The notes under the pieces were generated by a model. It was not told the origin of the DNA. It saw nothing but the letters and a program-made list of their open reading frames with translations, and ran no database searches. Shown one piece after another: positions 1 to 5,907 of a stretch of 12,472 nt of DNA. The translations under genes were made by a program, and so were the position numbers. The DNA comes from JACQZO01 sp964512325 (lineage in GTDB: Bacteria > Patescibacteriota > Gracilibacteria > RBG-16-42-10): contig CAZEGN010000025.1 of NCBI GenBank assembly GCA_964512325.1, positions 1-12,472 on the forward strand, read 5' to 3'. The stretch's first letter is position 1. Every line of letters begins with the position of its first letter.

Positions 1-70
1 CAAGTCTACCAAAAGAAAGTAACCATCTCTTAGAAGACATTCCTTTTATATGAGCAAAGCGAAGCGGCTT

Positions 71-201
71 AGCCTGCCCTGAGCCTGTCGAAGGGAAGGA
101 TCTTGCTGGATGCAGTCCAGTGCTCCATGAACCGCTATCGTTGCATAGGGCTTACACCGGCAGGATCCCTCCACGGAAGTCGGGATGAAAAAGGGCAGCC
201 T
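71..201. repeat. Long imperfect hairpin with repeat-like core; possible structured RNA
   Basis: The outer arms AGCCTGCCCT (71-80) and AGGGCAGCCT (192-201) pair at 9 of 10 positions. The inner arms GGATCTTGCTGG (98-109) and CCGGCAGGATCC (157-168) pair at all 12 positions if two G-U pairs are allowed, with three further pairs outside one mismatch. Inside the apical part, ATGCA (110-114) can pair with TGCAT (142-146). The left arm carries CCTGAGCCTGTCGAAGG, a motif I recognise as a common dispersed intergenic repeat in many bacterial genomes. The element could be a repeat of the REP or MITE kind, a non-coding RNA of about 130-190 bases, or a structured leader. I could not match it to SRP RNA, tmRNA, RNase P RNA, 6S RNA or a known riboswitch. 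The strand is unknown. Positions 1-70 show nothing else. Confidence 0.4.
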
Positions 202-234
202 ATTGTGGCGATTTCTTTCTCTGTGCAAATGCAG

Positions 235-244
235 TATAATTATA
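235..244 (+). promoter_or_regulatory. Likely -10 box of pilB, in a palindrome
   Basis: TATAAT at 235-240 is a perfect -10 consensus, 37 bases before the pilB ATG, predicting a leader of about 30 bases. The -35 is weak (TTTCTT, 212-217, spacing 17). The ten bases 235-244 read TATAATTATA, identical on both strands, so a -10 is also present facing left toward the hairpin at 71-201. No good -35 supports that leftward reading. Confidence 0.45.
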
Positions 245-277
245 TGAATCGGTAATTTTACTTGCTAATTTTACTCC

Positions 278-1942
278 ATGCCTTTACCTGGAGACCGTGC
301 TACGCAGAAACCGCTTGACCAAAAACTAGAAGAGATCAATCGGGCCTATGCTGAAAAAGAGGCTGTTGAAAAGGCGAAACGGTTGGGACTTTCATATGTT
401 GAGGTTTCAAAGTTGCCAATTAATGTGGATTTGCTTTATCTCCTTTCAGAGGATGAGTGTCGAGCTGGTAAACTTGTTCCTTTTTTTCGGGTGGGAAAAA
501 AGTTGCGCCTGGCGGTATTTGATCCGGAGCTGGCAGAAACTAAAGCCTTAATCGCTAAGCTCAAGGATCAAGGGTATGCGCTTAATTTAAACATCGCATC
601 TGAACCTAGCATTTTATCTGCTCTTCATACTTATCATGTAGAGTTTTTTAAGCAAAAACAGGAAATTGAAAATGTGTATCAGGAAGAAGACTTAGGCAGT
701 ATGCTTGAAGAAATTCAGAACCTGACTACTTTAAAAGAAAAGTTAGCCCATTATTCTGGTGAGGAGAGTGCGAATGCTTTGCTTGTAGGTGCAATGCGAG
801 CAGGATCTTCTGATATTCATATTGAGCCTTTTGAAAATCAAACCAAGGTGCGTTTCCGCATTGATGGTGTCTTGCAAGATGTTTTTACTGTTGCTAAAGA
901 GCAATCAGCTCAAATGGTGAATCAGTTTAAGCACTTGGCACACATAAAGTTAAATATTACCAATCGTCCTCAGGATGGACGTTTTAGTTTTTATGTGAAT
1001 CATAAAAAAGTGGATGTGCGTCTTTCTAGTTTGCCGACTATGTTCGGTGAAACTTTGGTAATGCGTCTTTTGACAAGTAATCCTCAGACCTTGAGCCTTA
1101 CTGAGTTGGGATTAAGTGGCAATGCACTTCGTTTAGTGCAGGCAGCTGTCCAGAGACCGAATGGCTTGATTTTGGCTACTGGTCCGACTGGAAGTGGTAA
1201 GACGACAACCTTGTATGCCCTGTTGCATATTTTAAACAATTCAGAACGCAAAATTATTACTCTAGAAGATCCTGTGGAATACTATGTTCCAGGCTTAATT
1301 CAAAGTCAGATTAATCCAGATCTGGAGTATAATTTTGCAGCTGGGCTTAGAGCTATTTTGCGTCAAGATCCTAATACTATTATGGTCGGTGAAATTCGTG
1401 ATCAAGAAACTGCTGAAATCGCTTGCCAGGCATCTCTGACGGGGCATATTGTGCTTTCAACTCTGCATACCAATGATGCGGTTGGGGCTATTCCTCGTCT
1501 AGTAAATATGGGGTTGCAGCCATTTGTGTTAGCGCCCTCCTTAGATACGGTGATTGCCCAAAGATTGGTAAGACGAATTTGCTTAGACTGTGCAGAGCCT
1601 TATAACCATTCTCCCCAAGAGCTAGAATTGCTTAAGGATTTGATTGGCTCCATTGAGAAGGTGCAAGAGATTCAGATTGATTTGCCGGAGCATTTTATGA
1701 AAGGTCGGGGGTGTGAAAAGTGTAGTTACACTGGCTATCGACACCAACTAGGTATTTATGAAGTGTTTACGGTAGATGCTGAGGTCGAAAAAATGATTTT
1801 GGCCGGTAGATTATCAGCTGATGTATTTGCTTATTTCAGAACGCAGCAAAAAATGCTCACATTGCGTGAAGATGGCGCTCTGCGGGTGTTACAGGGTGTT
1901 ACGACGTTAAGTGAGGTTTTACGGGTTACTTCTGATCTATAG
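278..1942 (+). CDS. pilB: PilB/GspE-family type IV pilus or type II secretion assembly ATPase
   Basis: This is a hexameric cytoplasmic ATPase that powers extension of a type IV pilus or a related secretion filament. The 554 residues have the full family layout. An N-terminal MshEN-like domain lies at about 35-125, followed by the SSDIHIEP element (177-184). The ATPase core has Walker A GPTGSGKT (302-309), an Asp box around LEDPVEY (329-335), a Walker B region with GEIRD (371-375), and a His box TGHIVLSTLHTND (388-400). Four cysteines, CxxC at 435/438 and 479/482, form the zinc-binding site typical of PilB/GspE. The length is normal and all catalytic motifs are intact. The ATG at 278 follows a TATAAT box but no Shine-Dalgarno sequence. 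Its last 17 bases overlap the end of the convergent rodZ-like gene. No pilC, pilT, pilM or pilin gene lies in the window, so partners must be elsewhere, and PilB versus GspE cannot be settled here. Confidence 0.93.
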   Translation: MPLPGDRATQKPLDQKLEEINRAYAEKEAVEKAKRLGLSYVEVSKLPINVDLLYLLSEDECRAGKLVPFFRVGKKLRLAVFDPELAETKALIAKLKDQGYALNLNIASEPSILSALHTYHVEFFKQKQEIENVYQEEDLGSMLEEIQNLTTLKEKLAHYSGEESANALLVGAMRAGSSDIHIEPFENQTKVRFRIDGVLQDVFTVAKEQSAQMVNQFKHLAHIKLNITNRPQDGRFSFYVNHKKVDVRLSSLPTMFGETLVMRLLTSNPQTLSLTELGLSGNALRLVQAAVQRPNGLILATGPTGSGKTTTLYALLHILNNSERKIITLEDPVEYYVPGLIQSQINPDLEYNFAAGLRAILRQDPNTIMVGEIRDQETAEIACQASLTGHIVLSTLHTNDAVGAIPRLVNMGLQPFVLAPSLDTVIAQRLVRRICLDCAEPYNHSPQELELLKDLIGSIEKVQEIQIDLPEHFMKGRGCEKCSYTGYRHQLGIYEVFTVDAEVEKMILAGRLSADVFAYFRTQQKMLTLREDGALRVLQGVTTLSEVLRVTSDL

Positions 1943-2882
1943 TAGCGTTATAGCCCAAGTTTAGGTCATTCCAGCTAAAATGTTTGCGAATTACTTCGCC
2001 TTTTGCTCCTAAGATAGTTGGATTACCACCGTTGAGAGCAATGGTGACGCCGCCGGCATTGCCTGCGATAAGATCGATGTTTTTGCCATTAATTGCTTCC
2101 GTATCCCCAGGTTTTAGGGTCTTTTGAATGGTCTCACCATCTGATTTGATACTGATCCAGCTAGTGTCGGTTACAGTTATTTCAAGGGTAAGATTGTCTT
2201 TGCTGAGATGATCGGGCAACTTTTCTGGTGCTGCTGGCGGATCTGCGTAGACAAGCAAATTCTCGCCTATTTTTTGACCATTGTTGCTAGTGGCTACAAT
2301 AGCTATATGATTTTCACCAGCTGTTAAATTAACTGGTATATTGAAATTTCCCTCACTGTCAGTGCTAACCGTTTTGCCATTTAATTCGATTTTGCTGCCA
2401 TTGCTGGTGCGACCTTTCACAAGAATATTGGCATTATTTGTGCTGACACCATTTGCTGGCTCAAATACAAGGAGGTCAGGAGGAGATGAGACATTAAAAA
2501 ACTGGCTCGTGATATAGAATGCAACTAGGCTCAATACTGCTGCTGCAATACCAAGTGAGATTTTCTTTCCTGTAATTGGCTTGGTATGAGAGAGTATTTC
2601 ACTTGATGTTGCTAGATTAGCTCTGTGTTTACGAAAATATTCCTTCTCCTCTTTCAAGCGGCTGATAATGTTTTTTTCATCAAGACCTAGATAGCGAGCA
2701 TAGGTCTTGACTATAGGAAGCAGATAAATGTCGGCTGGTAGTTGATCAAAATCACGATTTTCTAGGGCTGAAATGTATTCAGGACGAATACCAGTATCAC
2801 GTTCAATTTCAGCTAAGCTGATATTGAATTGAGTGCGTCTTGTTTGTAGATAGTCGCCGAGAAATTGGTGAGAAAATTCCAT
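1926..2882 (-). CDS. RodZ-like protein: HTH, membrane helix, Ig-like domain, DUF4115-like domain
   Basis: The 318-residue protein has the RodZ architecture. A cytoplasmic HTH_25-type helix-turn-helix lies at about 7-75 (LGDYLQTRR, then IERDTGIRPEYISALENRD). A basic juxtamembrane stretch and one transmembrane helix (about 108-129) follow, then an external part. The external part starts with a glucodextranase-B-like/Ig-fold segment (about 134-213; NGVSTNNANILVKGRT) and ends with a DUF4115-like beta domain (about 230-304; SWISIKSDGETIQKTLKPGD). RodZ links MreB to the elongation machinery in rods; in bacteria lacking MreB, RodZ-like proteins may have other roles. The gene lies 33 bases after the lipoprotein gene on the same strand, so both are probably co-transcribed. 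The ATG at 2882 puts the HTH at the usual distance from the N-terminus. The family is clear; the function here is inferred. Confidence 0.82.
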   Translation of the reverse strand: MEFSHQFLGDYLQTRRTQFNISLAEIERDTGIRPEYISALENRDFDQLPADIYLLPIVKTYARYLGLDEKNIISRLKEEKEYFRKHRANLATSSEILSHTKPITGKKISLGIAAAVLSLVAFYITSQFFNVSSPPDLLVFEPANGVSTNNANILVKGRTSNGSKIELNGKTVSTDSEGNFNIPVNLTAGENHIAIVATSNNGQKIGENLLVYADPPAAPEKLPDHLSKDNLTLEITVTDTSWISIKSDGETIQKTLKPGDTEAINGKNIDLIAGNAGGVTIALNGGNPTILGAKGEVIRKHFSWNDLNLGYNATIDQK

Positions 2883-2915
2883 AGATATAGTCGTTCCTAA
2901 GCCTTAGATCTCTCC

Positions 2916-3503
2916 TTATAACGTTTCTCCGCTGCCTGTGGAAGGAGAGCTTTCAGGGCTACTATACCCTCGGCTTTCCATATCAGCAATATGCCAGTTG
3001 GCTTGATTGCGTACTAGCTTCACAATAAAAATTGTGTCTGCTGTCGTTACCTGAATCTGAGCGCTTGCATTAGCGCTGTCACTTTGAAGTACGAGCATTG
3101 GTGTATCCTTGTCCCAATTTTTGTTAAATGGTTGCTGTTTTGCCTCACGTCGCACGGTGTTTTTGAGTATTTCTTCCAGTGGCAAATCTGTTATTGGTAC
3201 AAATTTGGTTGCGGTTAAGATAGGGATACCGTCAAGGCTAGTAGAATCAGTAGTGCCCACAACTGTTCCTGCTTGATCAATAAAGTTGCTCAGAGAAATA
3301 TCTTTGCTCGTTAAATACGCAAGTAAGGTGCTGGTATCGTCATTAACAAGTAGATAGCTAGGCTGATCACTTAAATGAGATGGGTTTTCAATAATGGTGC
3401 CTTTCAGTTCTTTGGGTGGAAGTGGGGCATTGACTATACTTTTGCCACAGGCGGTGAGCGATAGCATGATGAGTATGAGTGGTATAAATGCTTTGAGGCG
3501 CAT
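2916..3503 (-). CDS. Predicted lipoprotein, function unknown
   Basis: The first 19 residues are a classical lipoprotein signal: basic start (MRLK), hydrophobic core (FIPLILIMLSL) and lipobox LTAC with the lipidated cysteine at 19. The mature part, about 176 residues, has no domain I recognise. It contains an N-terminal beta-rich stretch (KGTIIENPSHL and following) and a later segment (about 145-175; IQVTTADTIFIVKLVRNQANWHIADM) that resembles a DUF4878/NTF2-like beta sheet, a weak impression. The last ten residues, SPSTGSGETL, are low in complexity and are encoded by a diverged copy of the repeat core seen at 82-93. The gene precedes the rodZ-like gene in the same orientation with a 33-base gap, suggesting a two-gene envelope operon. 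No Shine-Dalgarno sequence and no convincing promoter is visible in the divergent region upstream. Confidence 0.75.
   Translation of the reverse strand: MRLKAFIPLILIMLSLTACGKSIVNAPLPPKELKGTIIENPSHLSDQPSYLLVNDDTSTLLAYLTSKDISLSNFIDQAGTVVGTTDSTSLDGIPILTATKFVPITDLPLEEILKNTVRREAKQQPFNKNWDKDTPMLVLQSDSANASAQIQVTTADTIFIVKLVRNQANWHIADMESRGYSSPESSPSTGSGETL
2934..2945. repeat. Diverged copy of the repeat core found at 82-93
   Basis: GCCTGTGGAAGG here matches GCCTGTCGAAGG at 82-93 in 11 of 12 bases. It lies at the 3' end of the lipoprotein gene and encodes the low-complexity tail. Twelve bases is short, so a chance match is possible. Confidence 0.3.
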
Positions 3504-3547
3504 GGGATTTGAGAGAATAAAGTATTATTTGCAGAATAACGTGAAAG

Positions 3548-3559
3548 TTGTAATTACAA
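3548..3559. promoter_or_regulatory. Perfect 12-base palindrome between divergent genes, candidate operator
   Basis: TTGTAATTACAA is identical on both strands. It lies about 45 bases upstream of the lipoprotein start and about 45 bases upstream of the -10 box of the surface protein gene. A second, weaker dyad (TGAT, five bases, ATCA; 3568-3580) follows it. The position suits a regulator that acts on both genes, but no regulator gene is adjacent. Confidence 0.35.
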
Positions 3560-3601
3560 TTTATTACTGATCGATAATCATTTCCATAATTTTACTAAAA
3601 A

Positions 3602-3610
3602 TGGTAAAAT
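3602..3610 (+). promoter_or_regulatory. Extended -10 promoter of the Ig-repeat surface protein gene
   Basis: TGGTAAAAT is an extended -10 (TG, one base, TAAAAT), 20 bases before the ATG at 3631. The -35 at the expected place (TTCCAT, 3582-3587) is poor, as is common for extended -10 promoters. The predicted leader is only about 14 bases. An AAGGA at 3613-3617 is too far from the ATG (13 bases) to be a normal Shine-Dalgarno. Confidence 0.45.
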
Positions 3611-3630
3611 AAAAGGAATATAAATACCAA

Positions 3631-4980
3631 ATGGGGGGCATTTCATTCAAAAAAACAACACTTAGTATCGTATTCAGTGTGCTGTGCCTGACTGGCGGAG
3701 TGTATGTGGTGAATGCGAGTTCGAGTCCGGTTCTGAGTAAGCTGGAAGACAAAGAGGTTGTTGCTGGAGAGACGGTGAGAATCAGAGCGCTAGCGGTAGA
3801 TGAAGATAATGATAGTTTGTCATTTTTCTGGGAGCAGATTGCGGGAGAAGAAGTAAAACTGCGTGGTGTAAATACTGATACACTAAGTTTTACTGCACCT
3901 GAGGTTACTAGGGAAAAAACACTGCAGTTTCAGCTGACTGTAAGTGATGGTGGGCATAATGTTGAGCAACAAGTTGAAGTTGTTGTCTCGGAGAAAATGA
4001 ATGCCTTGCCAGTAGTAGATGCTGGTATTGACCAGCGTGTGATGGCGGGTGATACAGTTGTTCTGCAAGGCTCTGCTACTGATACTGATAGCTTGGCTTT
4101 AACTTTTCTATGGGAGCAGACAACTGGCCCTGTAGTTAACTTTACTAAGAATTTGGTAGCTACCTCTTTCATTGCACCGCAGGTTATGGAAGAGACTTTG
4201 CTGACGTTTAAGCTCACTGCTGATGATGGTTCGCAGGAGGCCAATGATACGGTGCAGGTGGTAATCCTGCCACACACTGAGCCTGCGCTTGAAGATGATA
4301 CCTTGCCATCCTTAAACGAACCTGCTGCGTCAGAGCAGGAAGAGCAATCTCTCCTGAGTGAAAGCTTGTTGTTTATTGATGCCCCTGCAACTGCTTATCC
4401 AGGTGATAAGCTAACTTTAAGAGCACCGCTGGTTAGTCCAGATGCCACATACTTTTGGCGCGTGATTAATTTACCTCTAGAGGTGACCGATCTTTATACT
4501 CGTGAAACGACTCTGGTTGTGCCGTTAACTTATTCAGCCGGACAGGAGCTTGGCGTTGAGCTGACTATATTCTCTCAGGGCCAGGTACTAAAAAAACAGC
4601 ATACCATCGTTGTTGTTGGTAATAACTCGAGAATGCCAAGTGCCTCTCCTGTAGCTACTGTGAGCCCTCTTCCACTTAAAAAACAGCCAGAGACTCCTAG
4701 TGCAACCAATAAATTGCCTCTCCTGGATGACTTTTTATCCCCAAAAGCTCAACCAGCTAAACTAGTATCTTCAATACCCACGTCGTCGACAGCGGCGGTG
4801 TATACAGCTTCGATAGTACAGCATAGTGGCACGCCTAAAATTGTTATTACTGCTATATTGTTATTAGCTGGTATAATGTGTTTAACGATAGGAGTCCTAT
4901 TGAATAGGAGGAAAGTGGCATCGTTACCTGTAAAGAAAGCAAGCTCATCACATATTTATCTTTATGAACAACGAAAATAA
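3631..4980 (+). CDS. Membrane-anchored surface protein with PKD/Ig-like repeats
   Basis: The 449-residue protein starts with a signal peptide (about 1-30; KK then IVFSVLCLTGGVYVVNAS). Two homologous PKD/cadherin-like repeats follow (about 37-120 and 126-213). They share AGxTVxLxxxAxDxDxxxLxFxWEQ, then FxAPxV, then LTFxLTxxDG. A divergent third Ig-like domain lies at about 245-329 (YPGDKLTLRAPLVSPDATYFWRV). A Ser/Pro/Thr-rich linker (about 333-400) leads to a C-terminal transmembrane helix (about 404-425) and a basic cytoplasmic tail (NRRK). The layout, outside Ig-fold stalk then stop-transfer helix, suggests a surface protein for adhesion or matrix contact, but no ligand can be named. There is no LPxTG sorting motif. 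It overlaps the next gene by 17 bases, so the two are probably translated from one mRNA. Confidence 0.8.
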   Translation: MGGISFKKTTLSIVFSVLCLTGGVYVVNASSSPVLSKLEDKEVVAGETVRIRALAVDEDNDSLSFFWEQIAGEEVKLRGVNTDTLSFTAPEVTREKTLQFQLTVSDGGHNVEQQVEVVVSEKMNALPVVDAGIDQRVMAGDTVVLQGSATDTDSLALTFLWEQTTGPVVNFTKNLVATSFIAPQVMEETLLTFKLTADDGSQEANDTVQVVILPHTEPALEDDTLPSLNEPAASEQEEQSLLSESLLFIDAPATAYPGDKLTLRAPLVSPDATYFWRVINLPLEVTDLYTRETTLVVPLTYSAGQELGVELTIFSQGQVLKKQHTIVVVGNNSRMPSASPVATVSPLPLKKQPETPSATNKLPLLDDFLSPKAQPAKLVSSIPTSSTAAVYTASIVQHSGTPKIVITAILLLAGIMCLTIGVLLNRRKVASLPVKKASSSHIYLYEQRK

Positions 4981-5494
4981 TTCCGTAGAACAAGTATCAG
5001 TCGATACTGAAGCACCAGCCGTTGATGATCAAGACTCTGAAGAAGTTTTTTATTCTTGGCAAAGTCAGGAGCGGACTTGGCTGCTTTCGGGCGCATCTTG
5101 GTATTTTTATGGAGCAATTATTGCTGCTTTGATTTTGTTATACGCTCTCTTAACTCAGGCTTGGACATTGGCAGTATTAACATCTTTGCTGGCGGGTACA
5201 ATTTATCTGTACTCCCAAGAGCAAGCTCCTCAAATGCAGGCAGTTCTGACTACGAAGGGTTTGTATTTTGGCGATGAGTTTTATGATTATGCTTTGATTA
5301 AGAGTTGCTGGTTCTCATTTGAACCGCGAGGTACCTACTTGGTTTTAAGTCTGTTAAATATGCCTCAAGCTAGAGTTAGCTTTAGTATAAAGCCAGAAGA
5401 CAAACCCCTGATTGATACAATTTTGCGAGAGCATACGGTGATTGATGATTATCACCAAGATACTTGGTGGGAGCGCATTGAGAAAATATTGTAG
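4964..5494 (+). CDS. Two-helix membrane protein with possible PH-like C-terminal domain
   Basis: No family is recognised with certainty. The 176-residue protein has an acidic, probably disordered N-terminus (1-28), an aromatic amphipathic stretch (FYSWQSQERTWLLSGASWYFYG, about 29-50), and two transmembrane helices (about 45-63 and 67-83). A soluble beta-rich domain then runs from about 92 to 176 (VLTTKGLYFGDEFYDYALIKSCWFSFEP, then YLVLSL and FSIKP), ending in a helix. This pattern of two helices followed by a small beta domain resembles bacterial PH-domain/YcxB-like membrane proteins, a tentative assignment. The ATG at 4964 lies inside the preceding gene, 17 bases before its stop, indicating translational coupling. 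No Shine-Dalgarno precedes it. Confidence 0.7.
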   Translation: MNNENNSVEQVSVDTEAPAVDDQDSEEVFYSWQSQERTWLLSGASWYFYGAIIAALILLYALLTQAWTLAVLTSLLAGTIYLYSQEQAPQMQAVLTTKGLYFGDEFYDYALIKSCWFSFEPRGTYLVLSLLNMPQARVSFSIKPEDKPLIDTILREHTVIDDYHQDTWWERIEKIL

Positions 5495-5582
5495 CTGGTT
5501 TGGCAGGTAGAATGTGAGTTGTAGCTGATTGCTGCTAGTACGAATGGTTGTGTCGAGGGTAATCATTCATTGTTGCCTTGAT

Positions 5583-5611
5583 TTGACTTCAGAGCGATTT
5601 TCCCGTAAATT
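5583..5611 (+). promoter_or_regulatory. Promoter of the small basic protein gene
   Basis: TTGACT (5583-5588) and TAAATT (5606-5611) are separated by exactly 17 bases, a good sigma-70-type promoter. The predicted transcript starts near 5618, giving a leader of about 15 bases before the ATG at 5633. The rest of the gap (5495-5582) shows nothing I can name and no terminator for the upstream pair. Confidence 0.5.
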
Positions 5612-5632
5612 TTGCTCGCTTTTGTTTTATGT

Positions 5633-5836
5633 ATGTCACGCAAGCCAATCACTTTTTACAAAATTACGCGCAGTGGACCTAAAAGTAATAAGAAGCCTGA
5701 TAATGCTTTAAAAGCTCATGCTAAGCTTTTAAAACGCATCGAGGTTGAGGGTAAGACTAAATGGCTTATCAATGCTTTAGATGTCAATGTTCGTAAGCTT
5801 AAGAAATACGGTTTACTCAACAAAGTAGCTCAGTAA
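5633..5836 (+). CDS. Small, strongly basic protein, possibly nucleic-acid binding
   Basis: The 67-residue protein (MSRKPITFYKITRSGPKSNK...) has 18 Lys/Arg against 4 Asp/Glu, a net charge of about +14 in a protein of this size. That composition is typical of ribosomal or other RNA/DNA-binding proteins, but I recognise no ribosomal protein family. The N-terminal third is extended and Pro/Gly/Lys-rich. The remainder looks helical (ALKAHAKLLKRIEVEG, then KWLINALDVNVRKLKKYGLL). The ATG at 5633 is chosen over one at 5612 because it starts at MSRK and lies just downstream of a well-formed promoter, whose -10 overlaps the earlier ATG. A promoter before it and a hairpin terminator after it make it a single-gene transcription unit. 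Its coding potential is supported by this context, not by homology. Confidence 0.6.
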   Translation: MSRKPITFYKITRSGPKSNKKPDNALKAHAKLLKRIEVEGKTKWLINALDVNVRKLKKYGLLNKVAQ

Positions 5837-5854
5837 AGATCTCTTTAGCAAGTT

Positions 5855-5883
5855 TTGACAAAGTATCTTAATCGCGATATGCA
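5855..5883 (+). promoter_or_regulatory. Possible radA promoter inside the terminator hairpin
   Basis: TTGACA (5855-5860) is a perfect -35 consensus. A weak -10 (TATGCA, 5878-5883) lies 17 bases on. Transcription would start near 5890, leaving a leader of under 20 bases. The -35 overlaps the left arm of the terminator, so one sequence may serve both purposes. Confidence 0.3.
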
Positions 5884-5903
5884 GAAGATACTTTGTCTTT
5901 TTT
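5857..5903 (+). terminator. Rho-independent terminator just before radA
   Basis: GACAAAGTATCTT (5857-5869) and AAGATACTTTGTC (5885-5897) are perfect 13-base inverted repeats separated by 15 bases and followed by six T residues (5898-5903). It lies 20 bases after the stop of the small basic gene and ends four bases before the radA ATG. The stem is AU-rich, so its efficiency is uncertain. It may also act as an attenuator of read-through into radA. Confidence 0.75.
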
Positions 5904-5907
5904 GTAT

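Noticed and set aside
71..201. Identification of the hairpin as SRP RNA, tmRNA or 6S RNA
   Set aside because: The GGAAGGAAGC-like apical signature of SRP RNA and the tRNA-like end of tmRNA are absent. Size and shape would suit 6S RNA but no defining sequence is visible.
46..228. A 60-residue minus-strand reading frame over the hairpin region
   Set aside because: It translates both arms of the hairpin and the repeat (giving RQAQGR, a usual by-product of this repeat). It has no protein-like pattern, so I treat it as non-coding.
3930..4277. A 115-residue minus-strand frame inside the surface protein gene
   Set aside because: It is a shadow of the plus-strand gene, rich in Ser/Thr/Cys with no recognisable domain. 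The plus-strand frame has signal peptide, repeats and membrane helix.
5612..5632. ATG at 5612 as the start of the small basic protein
   Set aside because: It overlaps or directly follows the -10 box, so it would precede the predicted transcript start. The added MLAFVLC does not resemble the rest.
5893..5907. TTG at 5893 as the radA start
   Set aside because: It adds MSFLY before the normal RadA N-terminus and lies within the terminator stem and T-tract. The ATG at 5908 fits the family.
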